From Pseudopedobacter sp044361595 (lineage in GTDB: Bacteria > Bacteroidota > Bacteroidia > Sphingobacteriales > Sphingobacteriaceae): 64,000 bases of DNA. The notes under the pieces were generated by a model. That model had not been told where the DNA came from and ran no database searches. It saw nothing but the letters and a program-made list of their open reading frames with translations. The stretch lies in NCBI GenBank assembly GCA_044361595.1, contig JBIKIN010000001.1, forward strand, positions 62,001-126,000, in the 5' to 3' direction. Of the stretch, positions 1-8,690 are shown piece by piece (positions within the stretch are counted from its first letter, which is position 1; the number at the start of each line of letters is the position of its first letter). The position numbers were made by a program, and so were the translations under genes.

Positions 1-1
1 T

Positions 2-613
2 ATTGTTACACCTTGGGTATTAAAAACTTTAAAAAACTTTAATGCAAGGGCAACATTCTTTTGTATTGGCGAAAATATAGAGAAAAATAAAGAAATATTT
101 TTACAGCTTAAAACTGATGGACATGCCATTGGAAATCATACCTTCAATCACTTAAAAGGATGGAAAACTGATAATAAAGTTTATTTAGAAAACTTTAAGC
201 AGTGCCAAAAACTTACGCAAACCAATCTTTTTCGCCCGCCTTATGGTAAAATAAAAAAATCTCAAATTAAGATGATTTTAGATATGAAAAGTGAGATATT
301 AGATGTGAGAAATAAGATGCAAGAAGCAAGTCTTAAGAAGCAAGACCACTTGCATGATTCTCAAATCTCAAATCTCAAATCTCAAATCTCCAAAGATTCT
401 CCAATCTCAATTATCATGTGGGATGTCCTTAGCGGAGATTTTGACACTCAACTTTCTCCAGAAAAATGTCTAAAAAATGTATTAAAACATACAGGAAATG
501 GCTCCATTGTCGTTTTTCACGATAGTTTAAAAGCTTGGGAACGTTTAGAATATACATTACCAAAAGCTTTGAAGATTTGGAGTAACGAAGGTTATCAATT
601 TAAAACATTATAA
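2..613 (+). CDS. Polysaccharide deacetylase (NodB domain), 5' end outside the window
   Basis: The frame is open from base 2, so the gene starts upstream of the window; the first internal ATG (272) is not the start. NodB landmarks read in order: ATFFCIGENI, the GHAIGNHTFNH zinc-ligand block, FRPPYGK, then IIMWDVLSGDFD and VVFHDS. The family removes acetyl groups from cell-wall or exopolysaccharide sugars. Between FRPPYGKIKKSQIKMI and IIMWDVLSGDFD, where homologues have only a few residues, there are about 40 low-complexity residues encoded by a repeat at about 283-413 (see findings). The frame stays open across it, so the gene may still be functional. The glycosyltransferase follows 26 bp downstream, which suggests a shared glycan operon. 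Family assignment is secure; the effect of the insertion is unknown. Confidence 0.88.
   Translation: MVTPWVLKTLKNFNARATFFCIGENIEKNKEIFLQLKTDGHAIGNHTFNHLKGWKTDNKVYLENFKQCQKLTQTNLFRPPYGKIKKSQIKMILDMKSEILDVRNKMQEASLKKQDHLHDSQISNLKSQISKDSPISIIMWDVLSGDFDTQLSPEKCLKNVLKHTGNGSIVVFHDSLKAWERLEYTLPKALKIWSNEGYQFKTL
283..413. repeat. Short interspersed repeat-like element inside the deacetylase gene
   Basis: The stretch contains four to five tandem TCTCAAA units (about 359-391). Near its left end is GTGAGATATTAGATGTGAGA, roughly the reverse complement of those units. Between them, GCAAGT...ACTTGC can pair. Overall it looks like a hairpin-forming intergenic repeat that landed in frame within a NodB domain. 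I associate 'aatctcaaatctc' strings with intergenic repeats of Sphingobacteriaceae, but this is recollection and other copies cannot be checked here. Confidence 0.6.
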
Positions 614-639
614 AAAATCATAAAAAACAAGCATCCTCA

Positions 640-1863
640 ATGAAAAAAAAAGTTTTAATTGATGTAAGAAGAAAGCTTAATAGTGGTATTGGTAGAGTTA
701 CTCAATGGATTGTTAATAATTTAACCGATACTGATTTAATTGAATTTTATTACTTTACCTTTAAAGAAAACATCTCTCTGTATCAATTAAGTGAAAGCAG
801 ATGTATAATTACCGAAGCTAAACTACTTTCAACCGAAGAAGTTCATGAAACACCAGATTTAATTCTCAAGTACAACTTTGATTTATATTTAAATCCACAA
901 TTTAATATATCCCCATTTATTACAACCAAAACCATTACCATGCTACATGATTTTTGGTATTTAAAAAGCGAAAAAGCTCTTCCAACTATTCATGATGTAA
1001 GTAATAGGCTTGACTTAAAGGAGGGTAATTACTTTAATGTAGTTAACAATTGGTTAACCGATAAAAATGCAGAATCGTTGATGACAGATTGGGGATTAAA
1101 AAAATATAGGCAAGAGAAAGAGCTAAAGAACAATGTATTAGACCTTATTTGGTCTCAACTGAGTGTTTTTTCATTTTTTTCTCATTCTATTGTTTTTATT
1201 TCTGATGACGTTAAAAAAGATTTTGAACAAGTTTTTAAGAAAAAACCGAATTCTACAGTAATATCCAACGGTTTTCATCAATTTTTTGAAAATGTTGAGT
1301 CCAAAACACAAGATATTTTCTTGTGCTTGGCTAAGCTAGAAGAGCGGAAAAATATTTTATTGCTATTGGAAGCGTATGAAATGTATTATCAATTGGCAAG
1401 TAATCCTATTGGACTGGTCATAGCAGGAGACAAAGGATATAACAACTATGCTATTAAAGTGCTATCGAAAATTGATGAATTGACATCTAAAGGTATTCCA
1501 GTAAGTTTTATCGATTCTGCAAATGATTCAAAAATTAAGGAATTATTTGAAAAAACTTTAGCATTAATTCTAATTAGCGAATATGAATCGTTCGGACTTC
1601 CTACAGTTGAAGCTTCATTAGCAGAAATACCTGTAATTTCATCTAATAATGGTTATGCTAAGGATTTTTTATCAAATGAAACGATAATTATTAAAGATTT
1701 GAATTCAGAAACAGTAGCAAAATCGCTATTGGAAGTACAGAAAAACTACCCCATTTACAAAGAGAAAGCGAAAAAAGCGAAACAAATTATAACTAAAACA
1801 TTAGATAATGAAGTACTGAAAGCTAAATGGTACGACATCATCAATAAAGCACTTGATAGCTAA
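640..1863 (+). CDS. Glycosyltransferase family 4/1 (GT-B fold)
   Basis: A 407-residue protein that transfers a sugar from a nucleotide-sugar donor to a growing glycan. The N-terminus (VLIDVRRKLNSGIGRV) has the Gly-rich acceptor-side loop of GT4-like enzymes. The C-terminal half has LAKLEERKN, then VIAGDKGY, then the donor-site EX7E motif ESFGLPTVE near residue 313, followed by EIPVISSNNG. No signal peptide or membrane segment is seen, so it should act at the cytoplasmic face. It lies 26 bp after the deacetylase, which points to cell-surface polysaccharide synthesis. Donor and acceptor cannot be read from sequence. Confidence 0.88.
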   Translation: MKKKVLIDVRRKLNSGIGRVTQWIVNNLTDTDLIEFYYFTFKENISLYQLSESRCIITEAKLLSTEEVHETPDLILKYNFDLYLNPQFNISPFITTKTITMLHDFWYLKSEKALPTIHDVSNRLDLKEGNYFNVVNNWLTDKNAESLMTDWGLKKYRQEKELKNNVLDLIWSQLSVFSFFSHSIVFISDDVKKDFEQVFKKKPNSTVISNGFHQFFENVESKTQDIFLCLAKLEERKNILLLLEAYEMYYQLASNPIGLVIAGDKGYNNYAIKVLSKIDELTSKGIPVSFIDSANDSKIKELFEKTLALILISEYESFGLPTVEASLAEIPVISSNNGYAKDFLSNETIIIKDLNSETVAKSLLEVQKNYPIYKEKAKKAKQIITKTLDNEVLKAKWYDIINKALDS

Positions 1864-1914
1864 AACAGATTTATCCTTAAAGAAATTCTACCTTTGAAGA
1901 ATCAATTCAAAAAT

Positions 1915-3048
1915 ATGTCTTTCGCTTCGCTTGGTTTACCACAATATCTTTTAGATGCACTTGTTAAAAACAGCTTAAACTCCCCATACACTATACAAGA
2001 GCAAGCTATTCCGCATATTTTAGATAAAAAAGATGTATTAGGTATTGCTAACACTGGTTCTGGTAAAACGCTAAGTTTTATATTGCCAATACTTGCCAAT
2101 TTAGAAGGACAGGCTAAACTAAAAGACCGCCATATTGCTGTTTTGATTTTAGTGCCTACCAGAGAATTGGCTATCCAAGTTAATGAAGTGTTTAAAGACT
2201 ATACTAGTTTCCTTCCTTTTAACTGTAAAACGATGGCTGTTTATGGCGGCACATCTGCAAATGTGCAAATGAAAACCATGAGCAACGTAAGTGTTTTAAT
2301 TGCAACCCCAGGTAGATTGTTAGATTTAATATCATCTAATGCAGTCCATTTGGGCGAAGTAAAAACATTTGCAATAGACGAGGCTGATAAAATGCTTAAT
2401 CTGGGATTTAAAGAAGAATTAGACCAAATAATTTCTTTGCTACCCAAAAAGAGGCAAAACTTACTTTTTTCGGCTACTCTTAATCCAAATATTGAAAGTT
2501 TAAATAGAATCATTTTAAACAATCCTTTAATTATTCAAATTGCTTCTGATAAAAATAACCTAGAGCTTATCAAGCAAACTGCTTATGCCATATCTCCAGA
2601 AAAAAAAGGGCCATTGTTAAGGTTCCTTATCGAGTCAAAAAACATGCAGCAGGTATTAATATTTACATCTTCTGCTTATCAAGCTGACGCTGTTGTTAAA
2701 AAATTGAATCAAAATAATATTCAGGCAAAAGCCATTCATGGTCAAAAAAGTCAATTTGCAAGAACCGCTGCATTAACAAATTTTAAAGAAGGTAAATTGA
2801 GGGTTTTAGTTGCCACAGATATATTGGCTAGAGGGATTGATATTCAGTTTTTACCATTTGTTATCAATTATGAGTTGCCACGCTCACCAAAAGATTACAT
2901 CCATAGAATTGGCAGAACAGGTAGGTCAGAAAACCCTGGCGAAGCTATATCTTTAGTAACACCTGAAGAGGAACATCATTTTGAGGTGATTCAGAAGAAA
3001 ATGAAAACGAATGTTGATTTGATAGAGACAAGTGATCTAAACTATTAG
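1915..3048 (+). CDS. DEAD-box ATP-dependent RNA helicase
   Basis: All helicase motifs are present in order: Q motif (TIQEQAIP), Walker A ANTGSGKT, PTRELA, TPGR, DEAD, SAT, then the second RecA domain with ATDILARGID and HRIGRTGR. The protein ends shortly after motif VI, so it lacks the basic C-terminal RNA-binding tail of CsdA/RhlE-type helicases. I chose the ATG at 1915 because it gives the family's usual MSFxxLGL start; an in-frame TTG at 1894 would add seven residues. It probably remodels RNA structure in ribosome assembly, mRNA decay or cold adaptation; the particular role is not visible. Confidence 0.93.
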   Translation: MSFASLGLPQYLLDALVKNSLNSPYTIQEQAIPHILDKKDVLGIANTGSGKTLSFILPILANLEGQAKLKDRHIAVLILVPTRELAIQVNEVFKDYTSFLPFNCKTMAVYGGTSANVQMKTMSNVSVLIATPGRLLDLISSNAVHLGEVKTFAIDEADKMLNLGFKEELDQIISLLPKKRQNLLFSATLNPNIESLNRIILNNPLIIQIASDKNNLELIKQTAYAISPEKKGPLLRFLIESKNMQQVLIFTSSAYQADAVVKKLNQNNIQAKAIHGQKSQFARTAALTNFKEGKLRVLVATDILARGIDIQFLPFVINYELPRSPKDYIHRIGRTGRSENPGEAISLVTPEEEHHFEVIQKKMKTNVDLIETSDLNY

Positions 3049-3149
3049 AAAAAAATTAACAAAACTACTTTATAAAATTTAACTCAAACAAGCACCTTAA
3101 TTATTGGTTGTTAAGATGTTAGCACATTACCTAAAAAGTTTTTATTAGC

Positions 3150-3368
3150 ATGCTAGATTATATCATTTCTCATCCGTTATATATTCCTTTTACTATTTTT
3201 AATAGTTACATTATTTATAAAATAATAAAAACTGTTTTAGTTAAGGATAAAGATAAAAACGATGATGATGAAGATGGAGGTATTTTTGCTAACGATTTTC
3301 CAAAATTAGATTTACCTCCTGGTGTAACACTTTCCAATTCGCCTAAAGAAACAGTAATTAATGATTAA
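3150..3368 (+). CDS. Small single-pass membrane protein with acidic tail
   Basis: A 72-residue product with a hydrophobic N-terminal segment (about residues 4-30, ending IIYKIIKTVLV), then a highly charged linker (KDKDKNDDDEDGG), then a hydrophilic tail containing KLDLPPGVTLS. The layout (membrane segment, acidic patch, LDLPPGV) resembles small uncharacterised proteins I recall from other Bacteroidota, which supports a real gene over a chance frame. No function is known. It stands alone, about 100 bp after the helicase. Confidence 0.65.
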   Translation: MLDYIISHPLYIPFTIFNSYIIYKIIKTVLVKDKDKNDDDEDGGIFANDFPKLDLPPGVTLSNSPKETVIND

Positions 3369-3686
3369 AAACAGCATAATTTTAAAATATATTATTGATT
3401 TCTTAAATATAAATAGATTTAATTGGGTTGATTAATTAAGTCTGAATTAGTAAATTTCTATTGAAAACCTAAAAATTGTTATTTAGGCATTTTAAAGATT
3501 AAAGTATTAAACCCGATCTCTATATAAAAGAGAAAGCCCAATCTTTGTTCTCCAATTTTTTTTATTTCTTTAATTCCCTTACATTTAGTTATTAGTGTTA
3601 ATTTTCTATCAATTAAATTTAAATTGAGCTCATTCAAGCTGATTAATTTGTGATAATTATAAAATTTTTTATAAAAAATAGATGAT
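3369..3686. other. Intergenic region with no recognisable gene
   Basis: A 318-bp, very AT-rich gap. The only long frame here is a minus-strand one (3479-3883) that runs through the start of the next gene and has no family features. I see no terminator, tRNA or structured RNA. It presumably carries the promoter for the CPBP protease gene. Confidence 0.5.
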
Positions 3687-4247
3687 ATGAGTGAATTACT
3701 AAAAATTTTAATCAGAATTTTACCCTTTTTAATCATTATTGCTGTTTTAACTTTAAGAATTAAACTAGCTAAACTTTCTAAAGAAGAATTAGGACTTAAT
3801 TCTCCTATCAATAAGTTTAATTCATTAATCTGGTGTTTATCTTTTTTTGTTTTTTGTGTAATAACCGAGGTTACTTTATTCAAGCTTGGGCTTTTAGAAG
3901 TTAGGAATTACAAATTTGAACTTCTAAACAGCTCGCTTAAAATACTTGGAATGGTAATCATCGCTCCAATTGCAGAAGAATTGCTTTATAGAGGATTGTT
4001 TTTAAGCAAACTTTTAAGCTTTAAAATCAATAAGCATTTAGCGGTATTCATAATAGCCATACTTTTTGTAATTGTTCACTCATTTGCATTTGAAGACACT
4101 TTAACCTCTAAAATTGGCATTGTTCAGGTATATTTAGACGCTTCTCTATTTGCCTATGCTAGATTAAATACAAAATCTATTTATACACCAATTACTATGC
4201 ACATTACCGGAAACTTAATTGCAACTTTTGAAATGTATTTTTTATGA
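3687..4247 (+). CDS. CPBP family intramembrane metalloprotease (CAAX/Abi type)
   Basis: A 186-residue polytopic membrane protein with the three CPBP catalytic motifs: EELLYRGLF (EExxxR), FVIVH (FxxxH) and HITGN (HxxxN). Hydrophobic segments flank each motif. The family relates to Rce1-type proteases; in bacteria it includes bacteriocin-immunity and signalling proteases, mostly without known substrates. It is short for the family but holds the whole core. Its stop overlaps the start of the next membrane protein (ATGA), so the two are probably co-translated. Confidence 0.85.
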   Translation: MSELLKILIRILPFLIIIAVLTLRIKLAKLSKEELGLNSPINKFNSLIWCLSFFVFCVITEVTLFKLGLLEVRNYKFELLNSSLKILGMVIIAPIAEELLYRGLFLSKLLSFKINKHLAVFIIAILFVIVHSFAFEDTLTSKIGIVQVYLDASLFAYARLNTKSIYTPITMHITGNLIATFEMYFL

Positions 4248-4606
4248 TCGTAAAAACTAAAAAACAACTTTCATCAATATATCACCTAATAGTAGCTATA
4301 CTATTGATGATCAAAGGATTTGACAAGATTCAGCATCATCATCCTTCAATTGGTTGGATAATTTTAATTTTAGGATTATTAATTTTGATTTACTTCTTTA
4401 TTTCAAAAATTAAAAATATACACAATAACTTACTAGAAATTTTTATTCATTTATTTGAAAGTATAGCTCTTTTATTAACTAGCTATGTTTACTTTGAAGA
4501 AGGGAAAACATTTTTGCCATACATCACTTTAATTGCAGCTACAGGCTTTTTAATTACAACTATTTTACATTTAATAAAACATCAAAAAAAAGATAATTTG
4601 GAATAA
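4244..4606 (+). CDS. Hypothetical four-helix membrane protein
   Basis: A 120-residue protein with about four hydrophobic segments (residues 12-22, 35-55, 68-82 and 90-108) and a His-rich loop (KIQHHHPS) after the first. It overlaps the CPBP protease by 4 nt, so translational coupling is likely and a partner role is plausible. I recognise no family. Confidence 0.65.
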   Translation: MIVKTKKQLSSIYHLIVAILLMIKGFDKIQHHHPSIGWIILILGLLILIYFFISKIKNIHNNLLEIFIHLFESIALLLTSYVYFEEGKTFLPYITLIAATGFLITTILHLIKHQKKDNLE

Positions 4607-4772
4607 ATTTTCAGCTATTTAATTAAAATCTAGCTCCTACTCTTTTCCTAAACCTTTATAACCTTTATAAATAAAAATACTTTACATTAATATTGAACAT
4701 AGCAATACAATTTTTTATAAATTAGCCATTCTAATTAATTATCGTACATAAAACCCAAAAAACCCATAAATA

Positions 4773-7037
4773 ATGGCTTTTGATTTCGACATGATTGAAA
4801 AGGTTTACGCAAACTTTGGTAGCAGAATAGATGCTGCCCGTAAAGTTGTTGGTAAACCATTAACCCTTACAGAGAAAATATTATACGCTCACATTTGGGA
4901 TGAAACTGCAACTCAGACTTATAAAAGAGGTGTAGACTATGTAGATTTTGCACCAGACCGTGTAGCTATGCAAGATGCAACAGCGCAAATGGCTTTATTA
5001 CAGTTTATGCAAGCTGGTCGTCCTAAAGTTGCTGTACCAAGTACAGCGCATTGTGATCATTTAATACAAGCCAAAGTTGGCGCCGAGCAAGATTTAAATA
5101 GAGCAAATTCAGAAAGTAAAGAGGTTTTTGACTTTTTAGGTTCTGTTTCTAATAAATATGGTATTGGTTTTTGGAAACCAGGTGCAGGTATTATTCACCA
5201 AGTAGTGTTAGAAAATTATGCATTCCCTGGCGGGATGATGATTGGTACCGATTCTCATACTGTAAATGCAGGTGGTTTAGGAATGCTAGCTATTGGTGTT
5301 GGTGGTGCTGATGCTTGCGATGTGATGGCAGGTTTGCCTTGGGAGCTTAAATTCCCTAAATTAATTGGTGTAAAATTAACTGGTAAATTAAACGGCTGGA
5401 CAGCTCCAAAAGATGTTATTTTAAAAGTAGCAGGTATTTTAACTGTTAAAGGTGGTACTGGTGCTATTGTAGAGTATTTTGGAGAAGGTGCTATTGCCAT
5501 GTCTTGTACCGGTAAAGGAACCATTTGTAACATGGGTGCTGAAATTGGCGCAACTACTTCTACTTTTGGATATGACGAATCTATGGAGCGTTACTTACGT
5601 TCTACTGGAAGAAACGACGTAGCCGATGCAGCAAATAAAGTTAAAGAACATTTAACTGCGGATGCTGAAGTTTACGCTAACCCCGAATTATATTTCGATC
5701 AGGTTATAGAAATTAACTTATCTACTTTAGAACCACATTTAAACGGTCCATTTACCCCAGATTTGGCTACTCCAGTTTCTGAAATGAAAGAAGCTGCTGC
5801 TAAAAACGATTGGCCTTTAAGTGTAGAATGGGGTTTAATTGGTTCTTGTACCAATTCTTCTTACGAAGATCTATCTAGAGCGGCATCTATAGCGCAACAA
5901 GCAATAGACAAAGGTTTAGGCACAAAATCATCTTTTGGAATTAATCCAGGATCTGAGCAAGTACGTTATACTGCAGATCGTGACGGTTTATTAGGAGTTT
6001 TTGAGAAACTAGACGCTACTATTTTCACCAATGCTTGCGGTCCTTGTATTGGAATGTGGGATAGAGTTGGTGCAGAAAAACAAGAAAGAAATACAATTGT
6101 ACACTCTTTTAATAGAAACTTTGCTAAAAGAGCGGATGGTAACCCAAATACTTGTGCGTTTGTAGCCTCACCAGAGATGGTTGCTGCAATTGCCATATCA
6201 GGAAGGTTAGATTTTAACCCATTAACTGATACTTTAACAAATGATAAAGGAGAGCAAGTAAAGTTAGACCCTCCTACTGGCGATGAATTACCTGAAAAAG
6301 GTTTTGCTGTTGAAGATGCTGGTTACCAAGCACCTGCCGAAGATGGTTCTGGTGTTGAAGTTATTGTTTCACCAACATCGCATCGTTTACAATTATTAGA
6401 GCCATTTGCGGCTTGGGAAGGTACAGACTTAAAAGGCTTAAAATTATTAATTAAAGCTAAAGGTAAATGTACAACTGACCATATTTCTATGGCTGGTCCT
6501 TGGTTAAAATTCCGCGGACACTTAGATAATATTTCTAATAACATGTTAATTGGTGCGGTTAATTTCTTTAACGAAAAAACCGATAATGTTAAAAATCAAT
6601 TAACAGGCGAGTATGGTCCTGTACCTGCTACACAAAGAGATTATAAAGCGGCAGGAATTGGAAGTATTGTAGTTGGTGACGAAAACTATGGCGAAGGTTC
6701 TTCTAGAGAGCATGCAGCAATGGAGCCTCGCCACTTAGGTGTTAGAGCAGTATTGGTAAAATCTTTTGCTCGTATTCACGAAACTAATTTAAAAAAGCAA
6801 GGTATGCTAGGTTTAACTTTCGCTAATCCTGCAGATTATGATAAAATTTTAGAAGACGACACGATTGATATTTTAGGATTAGAAAGCTTTACTCCGGGTA
6901 AGCCATTAACTATTGCTTTGCATCATGCGGATGGAACTCAAGAATCTTTTGAGGTTAACCATACGTACAATGCACAACAAATTGAATGGTTCCAAGCTGG
7001 TGGAGCTTTAAATATTATTAGAAGAAATATTGCTTAA
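4773..7037 (+). CDS. acnA: Aconitate hydratase, AcnA/mitochondrial type
   Basis: A 754-residue enzyme that interconverts citrate and isocitrate in the TCA cycle. It has the SHTVNAGGLGMLAIGVGGAD block, the first [4Fe-4S] cysteine in GSCTNSSYED (about residue 358), the Cys pair in NACGPCIGM (about 421-424), and the swivel-domain motif GEGSSREHAAMEPRHLG. Length and order (catalytic domains first, swivel last) match the mitochondrial/AcnA-like subfamily rather than AcnB, whose swivel domain is N-terminal. The gene appears monocistronic and is followed by a strong hairpin with a T-run. Confidence 0.96.
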   Translation: MAFDFDMIEKVYANFGSRIDAARKVVGKPLTLTEKILYAHIWDETATQTYKRGVDYVDFAPDRVAMQDATAQMALLQFMQAGRPKVAVPSTAHCDHLIQAKVGAEQDLNRANSESKEVFDFLGSVSNKYGIGFWKPGAGIIHQVVLENYAFPGGMMIGTDSHTVNAGGLGMLAIGVGGADACDVMAGLPWELKFPKLIGVKLTGKLNGWTAPKDVILKVAGILTVKGGTGAIVEYFGEGAIAMSCTGKGTICNMGAEIGATTSTFGYDESMERYLRSTGRNDVADAANKVKEHLTADAEVYANPELYFDQVIEINLSTLEPHLNGPFTPDLATPVSEMKEAAAKNDWPLSVEWGLIGSCTNSSYEDLSRAASIAQQAIDKGLGTKSSFGINPGSEQVRYTADRDGLLGVFEKLDATIFTNACGPCIGMWDRVGAEKQERNTIVHSFNRNFAKRADGNPNTCAFVASPEMVAAIAISGRLDFNPLTDTLTNDKGEQVKLDPPTGDELPEKGFAVEDAGYQAPAEDGSGVEVIVSPTSHRLQLLEPFAAWEGTDLKGLKLLIKAKGKCTTDHISMAGPWLKFRGHLDNISNNMLIGAVNFFNEKTDNVKNQLTGEYGPVPATQRDYKAAGIGSIVVGDENYGEGSSREHAAMEPRHLGVRAVLVKSFARIHETNLKKQGMLGLTFANPADYDKILEDDTIDILGLESFTPGKPLTIALHHADGTQESFEVNHTYNAQQIEWFQAGGALNIIRRNIA

Positions 7038-7057
7038 AAGCGATTAATTAGATTTGA

Positions 7058-7094
7058 AAATCCTTCTTACAAATTGTAGGAAGGATTTTTTTTT
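7058..7094 (+). terminator. Rho-independent terminator after aconitase
   Basis: AAATCCTTCT and AGAAGGATTT form a perfect 10-bp stem (7058-7067 with 7079-7088). Inner pairing extends it, and a run of nine T residues follows. Confidence 0.85.
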
Positions 7095-7161
7095 AAAAAA
7101 AACAATTTTTAACCAAAATTTAAATTGGCAATGAAATTGCAATTGATTATGAAAAAAAATT

Positions 7162-7365
7162 ATGAATTTAGGTAATCAATCTGAAGAGAATAAAAAGTCT
7201 CCTACTGGAGTAGAACATGATTATGAACATCATAAAGAAAACCCATCACCATCAGAGGAAGCAGTTTTTGAAAAAAACGAAGAAGGAGCAGGAAAAGCAA
7301 TAATATAGATCATCCCAATAATAATTTTTTTGTTGTTTGTTTCTTATTTTATTATTAGAAAATAA
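7162..7365 (+). pseudogene. Small tail-anchored protein gene interrupted by an in-frame TAG
   Basis: From the ATG at 7162 the frame encodes a 48-residue hydrophilic protein (start MNLGNQSEENKKSPTGVEHD, end EKNEEGAGKAII) and stops at TAG 7306-7308. The same frame continues at once with a textbook transmembrane segment, IIPIIIFLLFVSYFIIRK, to a TAA at 7363-7365. Replacing TAG by TGG would give AIIWIIPIIIFLL, so a Trp-to-stop change is the simplest explanation. It may be a fresh pseudogene, a truncated soluble product or a sequencing error. It converges on the PL6 gene, whose stop lies 3 bp away. Confidence 0.6.
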
Positions 7366-7367
7366 CC

Positions 7368-8684
7368 TTATTTCATATCAAAAGTTAATTTTTCTGTAGT
7401 CCAGTTAACTCCTACTTTTTCATTCTTCCAAAACAAGGTGATTTCTTCACCTTTTAATTGATAGATATTATCTTTTGTTTTAACGTAATCTAATTTTAGT
7501 TTGTAAAACCCTAATGTTAAAACAGTTCCCAAAACCTGATTTGCAGTTATTGTAGAATTTAATGGTTCATCATAAAAATTAATTAATTTAATAGGATTAA
7601 TTATTACGTTTTGAGTTAAACTTAAATTTATTGGAGGCATAATGCGTTTGGAATCTTTGCCTGAGCCAATTGCAATAGCTTCTTTGCAGTCTACCATTAC
7701 ATTGTTTTTAACTACAGCATTTTTTACCTGAAAATATTCATTTGCTTTTGGAGCTTCCAATGCGTTCATTACAGAAACTGCTGCTCTTAAACCAGTCCCA
7801 GTTAATCCCTGTAAATAATTATCATGTACATTTTGGTTTTCTCCAATTAATCTTATTCCGCCGGTGTTAGCTATCCCATTTCCTATAAAATAATTATTGG
7901 CTACCTCAGAATTATTTCCATGTCTAAAAGTAACCGTTCCTTCACACTCGTAAAATAAATTATTAGCAATTAAGTTATGACCAGATTTAATTGAAATAAT
8001 TTCCATTTCGCCATTACATTTCTCAAAAATGTTGTATTCTACTTTTGCAAAAGAATCATACATAGACCAATCACTAGTTCCAATTCTGATGGTTTCTCCT
8101 CCGTTTACACCTAAATCTGGACGTGGACCAAAATAGTTATGATCTATTTGTGAGTAATTAGGCGTTTCTGATAGCCAAACTACCAAAGTTGTTCCTTGAT
8201 GAGTTTTCCCAGTAATGGAACAGTGGTCTACCCTGTTATAATTACCGTAAATAGAAACCCATTTATAATCAAATGTTTTATCAGGGTGGTTATATTTAAA
8301 TATTGAAGTATTGGTTAACCTGCAATGATTTGAGTTTTTAGAAAACGTAATAACAGCATCTTTATCAGAATAGCCATCGGCGAAAGCCAAACCATCTACC
8401 ACTAAATATTCTCCATCAATTTTTAAAGTAGAGATACCGGAAGAAATAACTTGTCCGGGGATTTCTGTTGTTAAAACAATAGGCTGCTTTTCTGTTCCTT
8501 TTGCATTAAAAATAATTTGCTGATTTTTCCAATTACCAGCTTTCATAATCACTTTATCGCCGGGTAAAAGCTTTAAAGCCGAAATTTCTTGAGCGTTGCT
8601 TACTGTATAATCTTTAGCTAGTGCATTAGTTAGTAAAAGCACAACTGAGGTACTTAATAATATTTTGAAAAATATATTTCGCAT
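7368..8684 (-). CDS. PL6 family lyase (alginate lyase / chondroitinase B type)
   Basis: A 438-residue right-handed beta-helix protein with an N-terminal signal peptide (residues 1-23). Family blocks: NGGETIRIGTS (about 194-204), EMEIISIKSGHN with the likely catalytic base Lys233, and TFRHGN with the likely acid Arg254. The 21-residue Lys-to-Arg spacing matches Lys250/Arg271 of Pedobacter heparinus chondroitinase B; Glu226 and Glu228 sit where that enzyme has calcium ligands. PL6 enzymes beta-eliminate at uronic acids in alginate or dermatan, leaving unsaturated ends. It is the last gene of the GH2-lyase-GH88-PL6 operon. Substrate is uncertain: no typical alginate genes accompany it, and a GH88 does. 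Confidence 0.87.
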   Translation of the reverse strand: MRNIFFKILLSTSVVLLLTNALAKDYTVSNAQEISALKLLPGDKVIMKAGNWKNQQIIFNAKGTEKQPIVLTTEIPGQVISSGISTLKIDGEYLVVDGLAFADGYSDKDAVITFSKNSNHCRLTNTSIFKYNHPDKTFDYKWVSIYGNYNRVDHCSITGKTHQGTTLVVWLSETPNYSQIDHNYFGPRPDLGVNGGETIRIGTSDWSMYDSFAKVEYNIFEKCNGEMEIISIKSGHNLIANNLFYECEGTVTFRHGNNSEVANNYFIGNGIANTGGIRLIGENQNVHDNYLQGLTGTGLRAAVSVMNALEAPKANEYFQVKNAVVKNNVMVDCKEAIAIGSGKDSKRIMPPINLSLTQNVIINPIKLINFYDEPLNSTITANQVLGTVLTLGFYKLKLDYVKTKDNIYQLKGEEITLFWKNEKVGVNWTTEKLTFDMK

Positions 8685-8690
8685 TAAAAT

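Noticed and set aside
359..391. Tandem TCTCAAA units considered as a CRISPR-like array
   Set aside because: Units are 7 bp without spacers and lie inside a coding frame; no cas genes are present.
3479..3883. A 134-codon minus-strand frame across the gap before the CPBP gene
   Set aside because: A third of it is antisense to the CPBP N-terminus, the rest is Lys/Ile/Leu-rich AT translation, and no family features are visible.
4773..7037. AcnB-type aconitase
   Set aside because: The swivel-domain motif GEGSSREHAAMEPRHLG is C-terminal, which fits AcnA/mitochondrial type, not AcnB.
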